Assembly: GCA_030248135.1 (NCBI GenBank)
Contig: JASANC010000820.1
Span: 1 to 18,625, forward strand
Origin: Theristus sp. LFF4_11
Taxonomy: Eukaryota > Nematoda > Chromadorea > Monhysterida > Xyalidae
Length of the DNA stretch: 18,625 nt
Direction of reading: 5' to 3'
In this document: one piece after another, positions 1 through 9,437 of the stretch
Layout: each line of letters begins with the position of its first letter
Position numbering within the stretch: position 1 is the first letter of the stretch
The notes under the pieces: model-generated
What the model was told of the DNA's origin: nothing
Database searches by the model: none
Seen by the model: the letters and a program-made list of their open reading frames with translations, nothing else
Program-made: the position numbers and the translations under genes

Positions 1-22
1 CGCGCGCAGGTCCATATTCAGC

Positions 23-81
23 CATATAATGCGTGATGCGCTGTCCGCTCGCTTCGCTCGCTCGCGCATCCGCATGATATG
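23..81. repeat. short imperfect palindrome with GC-rich loop
   Basis: The segment at 23-41 (CATATAATGCGTGATGCGC) is nearly the reverse complement of 64-81, whose complement reads CATATCATGCGGATGCGC. Between them lies a GC-rich, CGCTCG-repeating loop. The arms are about 18-19 bp with two differences. It may be a small hairpin or miniature transposon cut by the window edge. No target duplication is visible, so its nature is inferred only from shape. Confidence 0.5.
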
Positions 82-644
82 AACAATGCAAGCAAAAGGC
101 TGTGCCAGCAACGTGCGTTGGGTGAAAAAATGCGAAATATTAGGTTCGGTCCAAATATTCTGGATTTATTCTTTTAAGCAACAAAAGACTTGTAATCAAA
201 CTGCACGCCAACCAGTCTAACTTACGTGGTGCAATTAGTGCAATTACTCGAACTAACGTGCTATAACAAAAACACAACATAAAAAAGCGAAACCTGGTAA
301 AACAAACGTGCGACACAACGAATAATACCCAGCCCAGACCCAAAAAGTTGAACAGTACCTGATCTGGTTCCGCTTGTTGTTGATCAGAAATAACAGTTAC
401 TTTTTCTCGATGCGTTTCTCGTTTGCGACCTTTTCGCAGCTTTTCTGGTAAGGTACTGCAAAAAAAATAACGCACTTCACGAACTCCAGAGCAAGCAATC
501 CACAACAGAATCACCAACCACCATGACCACAAGTTCACAAAAACCAATAAAACATTCTACTATGACATACAATGTACCTAAAAATACATTGTACCTGTAC
601 TGAAACAATCCCACAACATTCAGCACGACATTGAGAAAAATAAA
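82..644. other. intergenic DNA, nothing recognised
   Basis: AT-rich sequence. A 135-codon open stretch runs on the minus strand at 140-547, but it is rich in Phe, Leu, Cys and Arg, has no domain-like pattern and is not framed by convincing splice sites, so I do not call it coding. The 9-base word ACAATGTAC occurs at about 568-576, and a similar ACATTGTAC follows near 586. I found no RNA gene. Confidence 0.4.
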
Positions 645-786
645 TCAACAAAAAACTCAACAAATTTGTTGATTAACCGCCGGCGCACATTTTTAATTCA
701 AATTGTTGAGTGGTCGGTCAGTGTAGCCACTAGCCACTGGTACTAGTGCTAGTAGTTACTCAACAAATTTGTTCAGTTTTTGTCGA
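645..786. repeat. about 140-bp inverted-repeat (MITE-like) element
   Basis: The left arm (645-677) and the reverse complement of the right arm (755-786) share roughly 27 of 32 bases, centred on the word CAACAAATTTGTTGA. The middle (about 721-754) is itself partly palindromic, with CCACTAGCCACTGG followed by TACTAGTGCTAGTAG. Size, terminal inverted repeats and lack of coding capacity fit a miniature inverted-repeat transposable element. I could not define a target-site duplication, so the superfamily is open. Confidence 0.55.
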
Positions 787-912
787 CTGATTAGTCAATA
801 TCGAAGAAGATGAAGAAGTTCTAGCGTGCATAAATTTGGTGTCGAGAAAAAAGCGAACATATATGATCTGTTGCTTTGGTCCCAAGATTCAATGCGCGCA
901 TAGATGTATCTG

Positions 913-1694
913 TATAGTCGGACTGGATAATTTGAAGCATTAGCTGATTAACTGGTGCGTGACCCTTATCAGGTTCAAACGTGGGTCATTCAAATTGCAC
1001 TTTTTTTAAATTTTTTAATTTTGTAGTGTTTTTGATGAATTTTTGGATTTTTAATGGTCAAATCTTGTTTGTGATTTACGAAATAAAGAAAAATAAAAAA
1101 GATAAATTTTAGGAGAATATTTTTTTCATTTTTTTCAGAAAAATATAACGACGGCGACGGTGATGCTCTCTGGGACGCTTGCAAAAATGAATATTCGTTT
1201 AAAACCGATTGCTTTTTCAAATTTTCTCTATAAAATAATTCGTTGGAAACAAAATTTTTATTTAAAAACACAACATTTTTTGTCGTCGCTGTCGTCGCCG
1301 TCGTTCTTTTTCGGAAAATAAAATTGAGCTTTTGGAAACAGCTGCTTTCAGTTTCTCTGCATCTTTGAACTGTTTGCAGACAATATGTTTCAATTAAAAA
1401 ATGGAGAAAACTAGTTTTCATGGCCAAATTTTAATTTACATTTGTCACCGTCGTCGTCGTTCTTTTTCTGAAAAAAATAAAAATTCATTTTAAAATTTGA
1501 TTTTTTGATTTTTCTGCATTTTATAAGTCATAAACAAGTTTTGTCCATTATTGTCCAAACATTCATTAATACAAACACTCAAAAATTGAAAAATTTAAAA
1601 AGCTAAGTGCAATTTGAATGCCCCGCGTTTGAACCTGATCAGGGTGACGCACCAGCCAATCAGCTAATGCCCCAAATTATCCAGTCCGACTATA
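913..1694. mobile_element. foldback DNA transposon, non-autonomous, with about 250-bp terminal inverted repeats
   Basis: The element begins TATAGTCGGACTGGATAA and ends with its reverse complement, TTATCCAGTCCGACTATA. The inverted similarity is unusually long: 913-1165 pairs with 1442-1694. It covers the first 100 bp almost perfectly, then an AT-rich stretch, and ends with a CGACGGCGACGGTGA block. The unpaired middle (about 1166-1441) is AT-rich. It carries another partial copy of the CGTCGTCGCCGTCG/TTCTTTTTC block near 1280-1315, in the same orientation as the right arm. No transposase-like reading frame is present. Because the ends start with TATA, a TA target duplication (Tc1/mariner-like) is possible but the exact boundary is ambiguous. 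The dominance of inverted repeats and lack of coding DNA argue for a non-autonomous foldback element. Confidence 0.8.
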
Positions 1695-1853
1695 AACAAT
1701 TTCTTGTGTGACGCGGGAATTCAAAATTGACAATGTGATCCGAGTCCCCTACATCAGAGTCACTTGGACTATTTTAAGTTTATAGAGATTGAAATTAGTT
1801 TCCTTTCTACGTCTGCAAACGCATTGAGTCGTAGCACCTAACAAGTAATAATA

Positions 1854-1991
1854 CAGGGTGATAAAAAACGTCAATTTTTTAAACGCTTTGATCTCGATAC
1901 TGCATTTTTAATGTCTAATGCTGAAATTTGCACCACTTATAGTCATTTATATTGGTTGGCATTTGTGAAAAAAATCAGCTGAAAATATTAA
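1854..1991 (+). repeat. left terminal inverted repeat of the mariner-like element
   Basis: This arm pairs with the reverse complement of 3003-3135. The first 37 bases (CAGGGTGATAAAAA, then GTCAATTTTT and AAACGCTT) are close to identical. Similarity continues through words such as ACTGCATT, ACTTATAG and AAATATTAA for about 135 bp with small gaps. Long subterminal repeats like this are known in some Tc1-like elements and are probably transposase-binding regions, which is inference here. Confidence 0.8.
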
Positions 1992-2016
1992 AGATGCATT
2001 CATGCAGCTCGGGAAA

Positions 2017-2711
2017 ATTGAACGAGAAAATTGATCTGAAGCATTTGGTCTATATAACGAAGCCCCGAACTTGAAAGAATTTAAGGAGAAAATTCATCTG
2101 AAGCATTTGGTCTGTGGAGCGAATCCCCGAACTGTGAAAGAATTGAAGGAGAAAATTCATCTAAAGCATTTGGTGTGGAGCGAATCCCCGAACTGTGAAA
2201 GAATTGAAGGAGAAAATTCATCTGAAGCATTTGGTCTGTGGAGTGAATCCCCGAACTGTGAAAGAATTGAAGGAGAAAATTCATCTGAAGCATTTGGTCT
2301 GTGGAGCGAATCCCCGAACTGTGAAAGAATTGAAGGAGAAAATTCATCTGAAGCATTTGGTCTGTGGAGCGAATCCCCGAACTGTGGAAGAATTGAAGGA
2401 GAAAATTCATCTGAAGCATTTGGTCTGTGGAGCGAATCCCCGAACTGTGAAAGAATTGAAGGAGAAAATTCATCTGAAGCATTTGGTCTGTGGAGCGAAT
2501 CCCCGAACTGTGGAAGAATTGAAGGAGAAAATTCATCTGAAGCATTTGGTCTGTGGAGCGAATCCCCGAACTGTGGAAGAATTGAAGGAGAAAATTCATC
2601 TGAAGCATTTGGTTTGTGGAGCGAATCCCCGAACTGTGGAAGAATTGAAGGAGAAAATTCATCTGAAGCATTTGGTCTGTGGAGCGAATCCCCGAACTGT
2701 GAAAGAATTGA
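2017..2711 (+). repeat. tandem array of about eleven 63-bp units
   Basis: The word TCTGAAGCATTTGGT recurs every 63 bp (for example at 2221, 2284 and 2347). About eleven units are present; the first is degenerate and the third lacks two bases (near 2175). Because 63 is a multiple of three and most frames of the unit lack stops, long open frames appear on both strands. In the plus frame that begins at 2195 the unit reads LVCGANPRTVKELKEKIH plus three residues. That resembles the part of mariner/Tc1-type transposases after the catalytic domain, where a VYANxPRTLEELKxxI pattern is common. Units differ mainly at one base (GAAAGAA versus GGAAGAA), giving the order A,A,A,G,A,G,G,G in the last eight. 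I regard the open frames as a by-product of the repeat, not as an expressed protein. Confidence 0.9.
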
Positions 2712-2837
2712 AATAAATTCGCAGCGGCGTTGAGCATCAACAGTGGCCGACCGCTGCACCACAAAGTGATGCAAGACTTCAGACATCGCTTGCAAGCGGT
2801 CATTGAAAACAACGGTGGACACAGTTTAAGCGGCTAA
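2712..2837 (+). pseudogene. transposase C-terminal remnant (mariner/Tc1-like)
   Basis: After the last 63-bp unit, a different frame reads NKFAAALSINSGRPLHH, then KVMQDFRHRLQAVIENNGG, then HSLSG and a stop at 2835-2837. The pattern of a basic FRxRLQxCI-type helix, then NGGH and a short tail, is the usual ending of mariner/Tc1-type transposases. It directly follows the transposase-like motif of the tandem unit, as expected in an intact protein, but a frame change and an in-frame stop (2709-2711) separate the two. Everything before the array, including DNA-binding and catalytic domains, is missing. It is a relic. Confidence 0.75.
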
Positions 2838-3002
2838 AACAAGACAATTATGGAGCAGATGACACCAAAACAGATGATGTGATACTGCCAGAAGAAATGT
2901 GATATTGCATGATGATGGTGACGTGTATCCCGATGATTGATAATGTATAAAAACAAAGAAAATGTAAAATTTTGGATAAAAGTACTGTTGTACTTGACAA
3001 AG

Positions 3003-3135
3003 TTAATATTTTTGACTGAAAATATTGCAAAACAAAAGGCAACCAAATTGCTATAAGTTGTGGAAATTTTAGCTTCAGACAATAATGCAGTCGCGAGACC
3101 GAAGCGTTTTTAAAAATTGACTTTTTATCACCCTG
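3003..3135 (-). repeat. right terminal inverted repeat of the mariner-like element
   Basis: Reverse-complement partner of 1854-1991, ending TATCACCCTG directly before the flanking TA at 3136-3137. Relative to the left arm it has several one- to three-base gaps, for example one AC fewer after the GATAAAAA run. Confidence 0.8.
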
Positions 3136-3405
3136 TACTGAAACCTTTCTGTGGTTTCAAAACGTGGAACCTCCAAAACACTACCGATTACATTCTCGTG
3201 AACATTCAGTGGTTTCAGTGCACATTTTCATATTGATAGCTTTTGTGAAAGGAATAACGCCATCAGCATGCCTAAAGTGTTCATTTCACTGTTCTGATAA
3301 CCAAAGCCATTTCGGATGCAGATTCAAACGGCGCCGTCATCGGAGGTGCGCACATAGAAAACAAAAGAATATTGACTTAGCAACGACTACAAATGTTGAA
3401 AGAAC

Positions 3406-4332
3406 TCACACGCAGACTTTGTAGATGGCGATCACGTAGCAAACGAGCAGGGAAATGCCGATGCCGCTGAGAATGTAGACGAGCACCATGTTCTGTTGCG
3501 CGGGCTTCGGCGTTGCCGGCTCGTCCTCGGGTTCATCAGTTGCTGGTTCCGTTGGAAACGGCCCGTTCACTTGAACGATCTCTGTCGTCAGCATCTTCAC
3601 GCGCATGCCGCCGACTTCGCGCGACAACTGACGCCGATGCTTGAGCAGCAGCCGCACGATCGTTCCGGCGTCCATGATGTAGCGCGGCGTCACCTGCATG
3701 CTGTTCGACGTCTGCATTATGGTGAACCTCGCTTTTGTGACGCCCTCTGGCGGTGGCTGCGCATCGCCGGACAACTCGAGCAGCACGACACGCTCCTGCG
3801 AAACACAGCAATGATAATAGTAGGGCAGTCTGCAACAGCAGAACACTCAAACGGGACACTTTCAGTGTTGTTGCGTTTCCGTGAGAATGCTTTTTTCCGT
3901 TCTCTTTTGTTGGCTCTGCCGAACTTGCAGAACGAGCCTGCTTTTTCCAGTGGCCTACTGAAAACAGATTGCCGCGCAATGTACCGGCTCGACGGGTATC
4001 GTGGTGCCCGGACATTCATGCGCATGCCGCGCACAGTAGCTGCCGATGATGTTCGCAACCGCCTGTTTGAAGCGCAGCTCGTACGGCTCACCGCCGAACG
4101 TTTTGCCGGCGAAATTCAAGCCCGTAAAGTCCAACTCGACCAGGTTGACCGGTTGATTTCTGGCCAAAATCAGCTGACAGCTGCCGTAGGACTCTCGGAG
4201 TGCGCGGTCGACAGTGTGACAGAGGCACGCGTGTTTGGTGGCGTTGTTGCAGAGGATGTCCTGCTCAAAGCCAGTGGCTGTGCCACGTTGCCCCACAGAC
4301 AGCAGCAATGTCACCACGGCCACAAGGCGCAT
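3406..4332 (-). CDS. single-pass type I membrane protein, unknown function (2 exons, 245 aa)
   Basis: The exon model is 4332-3985 and 3795-3406, joined in phase 0 by a GT-AG intron (donor CCG/GTACAT, acceptor TTTCGCAG). The ATG at 4332 opens a hydrophobic signal peptide (residues 1 to about 19). The ectodomain (about 20-195) has six cysteines (28, 36, 38, 52, 100, 107), an even number that would allow three disulfides, all in exon 1. It has one glycosylation sequon, Asn30-Ala-Thr. The second half is cysteine-free and beta-rich in appearance. Residues about 196-217 form an acidic, Pro/Thr-rich stalk, followed by one membrane helix (about 219-240) and a tail of only a few residues (YKVCV). I do not recognise the family. 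It looks like a secretory-pathway or plasma-membrane protein. A block around residues 65-100 (LDFTGLNF, PYELRFKQ) appears well ordered and may be the conserved core. The donor is inferred from frame and could shift slightly. Confidence 0.7.
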
Positions 4333-7300
4333 CGTTCTGCCGGTGTTGCGTTGCTTCGGTCACTCTTTTTATTTGATTTGCGTCGGTTTAGTAAAAATTC
4401 TCAGCAGCTGAACTCGTGGCTGCTTCAACGGGGCGTTCTGCTGATGGCGGTCGGTGCTTTTTTCGATGCTCCTCTGTAAATGAGACCGCATATGTTGATA
4501 TTTTTTAGTGTCACTGGTGTTTTACAATTGTTTTATTTGGTCATTATTATTTTCACGTGTGTGTTACAAAATGAGTAATGACCAACTACGTGATGGCATG
4601 AGTGTTGTCAAAGTCAGTTAGTTAAGAAACAGACATTTCAAAAGAAACGGACCGGAAGCTTTCAGAATTGAAAAATGTAATGAGTCAACATCATGCAACA
4701 TTAATGTAAGCAGGAAACAAAATGAGAAAACGTTTCAGAACAACTCAGTTTTTTTGTAAAATATTTTTGTACGCGAAACGGCATGGAATGGAAGTGTTTT
4801 GTGAAGTTACATCCTTCTTAAGATAAAAGCAGATCTCTCTGATTCTGAAACCTGGAGAAAATCTTTTCAGCTTATCAGTCAATTTCATATCTTATCGCAT
4901 CGGACAAGCACCGCAAAAAAAACCGATGCGCATGGTTTCATGAAGCTGTCAAACACATTCACATCCAGAAAATATCGACTGTCTGGCGCCAAGCAATTTG
5001 TGTTCGGTTTTTTTTCAACTCCCCATTCCACATCTACAGATGTGTGTTTTCATTGCGTTTGCTCCCCTAACAAAACAAATTGCGTGTTATTCCGTTTTTT
5101 TATCACCATTACCAAAGAACGTGTGGCAGTAACCTATCGTATTTTGGTAAAAACGCAGTCTTTTCGTAGTTTGAAAGATTTCGGGATCAGTTTGACATTC
5201 TTTAGCTATTTTCTTTGCACAATCTGTTTTCGTATTGTAACGTGAGACACTGAATATAACAGGAGCGAGAACACAGATTAGTTGTAGGTAGATTGAAAAA
5301 TTGATAAAAATAAAAACAAGAGCATACGAAACGATAGAAACAACTGCAAAAAACTCGGGAAAGCATCGACTCTTGAAACATGAGAAAACTTGAAACTTGG
5401 GTTCCTGTTTTTTCATCAAAGCTGCACTTTTGCTTACACGCAGGCTTTCGGCTGCGGATGCGCCAAAAAATGGAATTATCCAATTGCGCCGTGGCCGATA
5501 TCTGATTAGAATGATAGGCACACGCTCAGTGCACTTCTGCATGCATTGCCTCTATCTTGCGTGCGGTTTGTTGCTTGGAAGAGTTTTTTTTATCATTTGC
5601 ACATTTTTTCTAATTGTGATGGGTATACACCCTCCATGTTAAAACAGCGATAAAAACGTGAGGAGCATTTGAAGACGAAGAATGGCAGTTGAATGAATGA
5701 AAAGCTTATTGCTACACGATTTGCCCACCTGAGTAGAACCAGTAGAAAAGGGCCAATAGAATGCAAACAACTTCGGCAAGTCAATGTGAGTGGTGTGACA
5801 AAATACTACGGTGATGGAAGTGCAGCTCCAATCGGTTCGCTTCATTGAACGCCGCACGCAGCACAGCAACCGCAGTCGTACACGATCGAAAACTTTATTA
5901 TTCGGGGTGCAGTCGCTTGTCCAAGTGCGTTTTGAAGCGAGCAACGGGCTTGCATTATTTATTATATTTGTGTGCGCCAAAGGCAAATATGTGTGCCGCG
6001 TTTGTGTGACTGCTTGACTTATAATAGAATCAATCGTTTGGGGTGCGGCTGCACGGTGTCGGTCAATAATATGACAAGCATATAGACACGAACGTGGCAC
6101 ATGGCTGAACGCTGCAAACTGACAGATAGTGGCACAGAGACGTTAGTGGCTGGTGAAACGCTGCGGTGCACAGCTGTGTGTCGCATGCTCTTCAGACGAC
6201 CAGTCGCAGTCGTGCTGCAAAACGACAGTGATCTTCAAAAGAACAGCTTTGCAAGAAACACCGCTGCGCCGAGTGTGTTGCGATCATTTGGACACCTGTG
6301 AATCTGACTTACATAATTTGGTTCGTTTCAACGAGTCAATGCCCTTTCACCACCCTGCGTGGTCTCACTTGTTCGGCGCATTTTTGCATGAAACGTTTGA
6401 TGAATTACAGAACGGCCGACACTGCAAGAGACCGCAGAAGTTAATGGCAGTTAACAAAGCTTTTCTTTGCGGTTCCAGAGGGTTGTTGTCGGATACAGCT
6501 TGAAATTGGGCCAGCTTTTCTTTGACACATAATAAATTCAATATAAGGCTTTGAATGAATGTGCACACGCAGATCCGCTCGTTTGGCTACTCAAGCGTGA
6601 CCCACAGAGCAATAAGGCACAACAATAGAAATGAAATGAAAAGCGCTTGCTTCTATTCAAAAACAGAGCGGACAAAAAAGTTCGCGTTTGTCTCGCGACA
6701 ACAAAATTCGTGCCGTGGTCCAATCATATGATTTATACATTTTAGTCTATTTCTTTCGATATCAGTGGTGTTGAAGTGAATCGATTGCATTTTAGGGAAC
6801 GGTCTTTCAAGTAAATTTAGCGCCAAGGATTGATTTGGTTCTGTTCCGCGCGATGCTGGTGTTCCAACACCCATGCAGCATAAGTTAAAAAGATAAATTG
6901 TAAAGACAAATAAAACAAATCACATATTCCAGATTCCAGAATAAGTAGCCTTGTGGTGGTCCAAGATCTCTTTCAAAAGCTGTCAATAGATTGTTTGATT
7001 CAAAATAACAAAGGCTAAACAATAAACAAAAAGTTTTAAACAAAAGGCGCAACTACAGTGTAGATTCTTTTCATTCGTGAAATCTCTTTCTATCTAATGT
7101 TGAAAAAATGCGATTTTGAACGTGAACAAAGCGCAATACCGCCATAAATTACTGACTCATGAATTTCAGTTGTTGCATGCTCAATTTCGTTAGCATCGTG
7201 TGATGAATGCATTCTGCCTGGTATTGAATGGTAATTCAATATGAAGCTGCCGACATCCTCCGAGTTCACTGGTTCACTGCTTGCGCCTGTTTTGAAACAG

Positions 7301-7456
7301 CAAAACAACCAAGCAAGTCGTTGACGACTCATATCTGCACTCACTCGGCGCATGCATTTCTTATGATTCTGTTGAGTAAAATTGATGGATCCTTTTCGGC
7401 TAAAATTTCTTCATATTGAAGAAATGAGTAAATTCACGTGAGCGTGGCACACTGAA

Positions 7457-7613
7457 TCCGTTGTTGCACTTTGCGGTATTTTGTTTCTCGGCAACGATGC
7501 TCCAACAATGGTGGCAACGATAAACCAAAGGCAGTTTTTTAAACTTGTTGCCAGAAGTGTTTTGGCAACGGTTGTCGAAAGTAACTTAGCGCAAAGAGCA
7601 ATGTTGCAACGGA
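7457..7613. repeat. weak inverted repeat, about 157 bp
   Basis: CCGTTGTTGCACTTTGCG at 7457-7474 matches the reverse complement of about 7591-7613 (CCGTTG, TTGC, CTTTGCG) apart from a five-base gap. The interior carries several copies of GGCAAC or its complement GTTGCC. This could be a degenerate miniature transposon. No target duplication is visible. Confidence 0.25.
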
Positions 7614-7797
7614 TTTTTAGATTGGGAGGTGAACTTGTTTATTTTTTGACAAAAAAACAAAAAGCAAAAAACGGATGTGAAACAGCAAAATGTGAAGCTC
7701 CTTTTTTCAACAACCAAGCCAGCCAAACAACGCCAAAGACATGCATACATTGTACGGTTTATCTTGATCACATATTTTTTCAACATGATGTGCATGT

Positions 7798-7825
7798 ACA
7801 GGGTGGTCCAAAAACCAGATTTCAA
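7798..7825 (+). repeat. possible solo mariner-type terminal repeat
   Basis: The sequence TACAGGGTGGTCCAAAAACC has the TA plus CAGGGTG(G/A)T(C/A)xAAAAA form typical of mariner-family ends, and resembles the ends of the element at 1854-3135 (CAGGGTGATAAAAA). I found no matching inverted end downstream within the window. If real it is a truncated element end. Confidence 0.35.
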
Positions 7826-8315
7826 TTTGCTCTATCTCGCATCTGATTAGAGGTGTACGTCTAATTTTGGAAATTTTACAAAACTCAGGTTTGCATTTTT
7901 TTTTCAATTTTTATAATATTTTTAATTTTTTGACTGAACGTGTTTCCATCAGTGGCTTCAGTAAACACGTGGAAAAAAGTACGGAATGGCCGATTAAACA
8001 TGGCAGCTTCTTTCAGGGTGCAAGGAGAGCGCGAAATTTGAACGAAAGAAAAAAGACGTCCAGAAACCCAATTGTGTGTCAAATTTGACGTGTTTTTTTT
8101 CAAACCAAATTGACTCTTTATGCTACATCTGTTCATTTTTTCTCCTTTGCACACACGATTGGGAGATTATCTCGGCATTTCTGAAAAAGACAACTCCTAG
8201 TCTGCGACGGATCCCGCCTTGATGAACTGCCTTATTTATTCGGCCATACTGTACAGCCCTTCTCGAAGAAAATCTGGATGATTACCGTAAAGTCTAGCAT
8301 ACAAGGTTCCTCCCA

Positions 8316-8446
8316 CTTATAAGACCCCCACCCAAAGGTGGGCGGAGTGTCACACGGCAGGAAACCAAAAAAAATCAAATTTTGACTTGGTCGAATTCCC
8401 ACCCCATTTATAAGATCGGACTTCGTAATTTTCGCTTTATAAGACC
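8316..8446. repeat. three spaced TTATAAGA motifs near G/C-rich tracts
   Basis: TTATAAGA occurs at about 8317, 8408 and 8437, each next to a CCCAC- or CTCCC-type tract (CCCACTTATAAGACCCCC, CCCCATTTATAAGATC, TTTATAAGACCTTCTCCC). On the minus strand this gives TCTTATAA followed by GGG-rich blocks. It reads like a degenerate short tandem unit or a decayed transposon end. There is no coding signal. Confidence 0.4.
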
Positions 8447-9417
8447 TTCTCCCACTAATTTCAGCCTTGTACTCTAAACCAGACGGGATATAGACCAATT
8501 TAAAATCCGGTAGTTTTTTGGCCCACCTTGCATTTCAAAGCTTGGGTTTGCCATTAAATCAACAGAGAAAGTCAGCAAACGGAAATGGAAAGCCGTGCCA
8601 TACACCCATAATCGCACGTTATGAAAGCGCTATGCCATTTTTTCTAATGAATGTGCGAACTGCTCAGTCCGTGACGAGAATAAAAAAGTGGGAGCTTCAA
8701 AAACACTGCTTTTTATCGTCGGCGAAAAATGCCATGGAAATTCTGTAAAAGACGAGTGATATAATTTTGATAAATTTCGTGTGCTCACTGCATATGTGCA
8801 GTATTTATATCCGTTTTCTCTGGAAAAGTAGTTGAAAGTAATGTCTGGGGTGTTGCAAATAAACTACAATGGGCAAAACAACTCGTTCTCGAGTGTGGAT
8901 CAAGAATTTGGAATGAAATTTGGAATACTGCTTGATAAATGTTTTCCATTGGATGTGTTAAAATTTTGTCACGAAACTCCGAAATTTAAATGCACAACAA
9001 CATTTTTAATTGAATAAATTCACGCTTGTTTTTCGGTATAAGGCTAATCAGTGGTCTTGCGAATCCAAAAAAGTGGTCCATTTTCAGCAACAGGAGATAA
9101 TTTTTGATTGTTCTCTCTTATTTCGGTTTTGGGGACTGTCAACGGCTAGAATTGCTAATAATGAGTCCAAATGACAAGAGTTGGGAAAACACAACTGTAG
9201 TTTTTGGTCGTGTGTATTTCAATTTTGCACATCGGAATTGGTGATTTTTTTGAATAAATTTAGTTTAGTCTAAAAACCAAGAAGAGATAAACTGACGCTT
9301 TATCAAATCAAAAAAAGAAAAAGGCAAACAAAACAGAAAAACTCCAAAATCGAAAGTAAACATCAACGGATGCGTCCGAGCCCGACGATCTTCCGAGTTC
9401 AAAGCATTGTTGTGCTT

Positions 9418-9437
9418 GAAATGAAATGAAATGAATG
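9418..9437 (+). repeat. short (GAAAT)n microsatellite
   Basis: Three and a half copies of GAAAT, slightly imperfect at the 3' end (GAATG). Likely neutral simple sequence. Confidence 0.6.

Larger units (their letters stand above)
1854..3135 (+). mobile_element. defective mariner/Tc1-like element, 1282 bp, flanked by TA
   Basis: Both ends read CAGGGTGATAAAAA inward and both are flanked by TA (1852-1853 and 3136-3137), the duplication expected for the IS630/Tc1/mariner superfamily. The total length, 1282 bp, is the usual size of an intact mariner element. Instead of a full transposase gene the interior holds a tandem array of 63-bp units (2017-2711), followed by a short surviving transposase C-terminus (2712-2837, plus strand) and about 300 bp of non-coding 3' region. 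No DDE/DDD catalytic region is visible, so the element cannot be autonomous. Transcription direction is inferred from the transposase remnant. The superfamily call rests on TA duplications, the CAGGGTG termini and the C-terminal protein motif. Confidence 0.85.

Noticed and set aside
140..547. 135-codon minus-strand open frame
   Set aside because: Low-complexity hydrophobic and Cys-rich translation, no motif, no splice context, surrounded by repeats; consistent with chance.
990..1427. 145-codon minus-strand open frame inside the foldback element
   Set aside because: Lys/Asn/Phe-rich product of AT-rich inverted-repeat DNA; no transposase-like motif.
3281..3405. Open minus-strand frames just past the stop of the membrane protein (one reads APPMTAPFESASEMALVIRT) that might be a third exon
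   Set aside because: The only usable acceptors leave introns of about 20-35 nt, too short to splice, and phases do not match the available donors, so I kept the stop at 3406.
3496..4479. 327-codon plus-strand open frame
   Set aside because: Shadow of the minus-strand membrane-protein gene: it spans both its exons and the intron with no signal or domain of its own.
8385..8405. GGTCGAATTCCC resembling a tRNA B box
   Set aside because: No matching A box, anticodon arm or acceptor stem could be folded around it.
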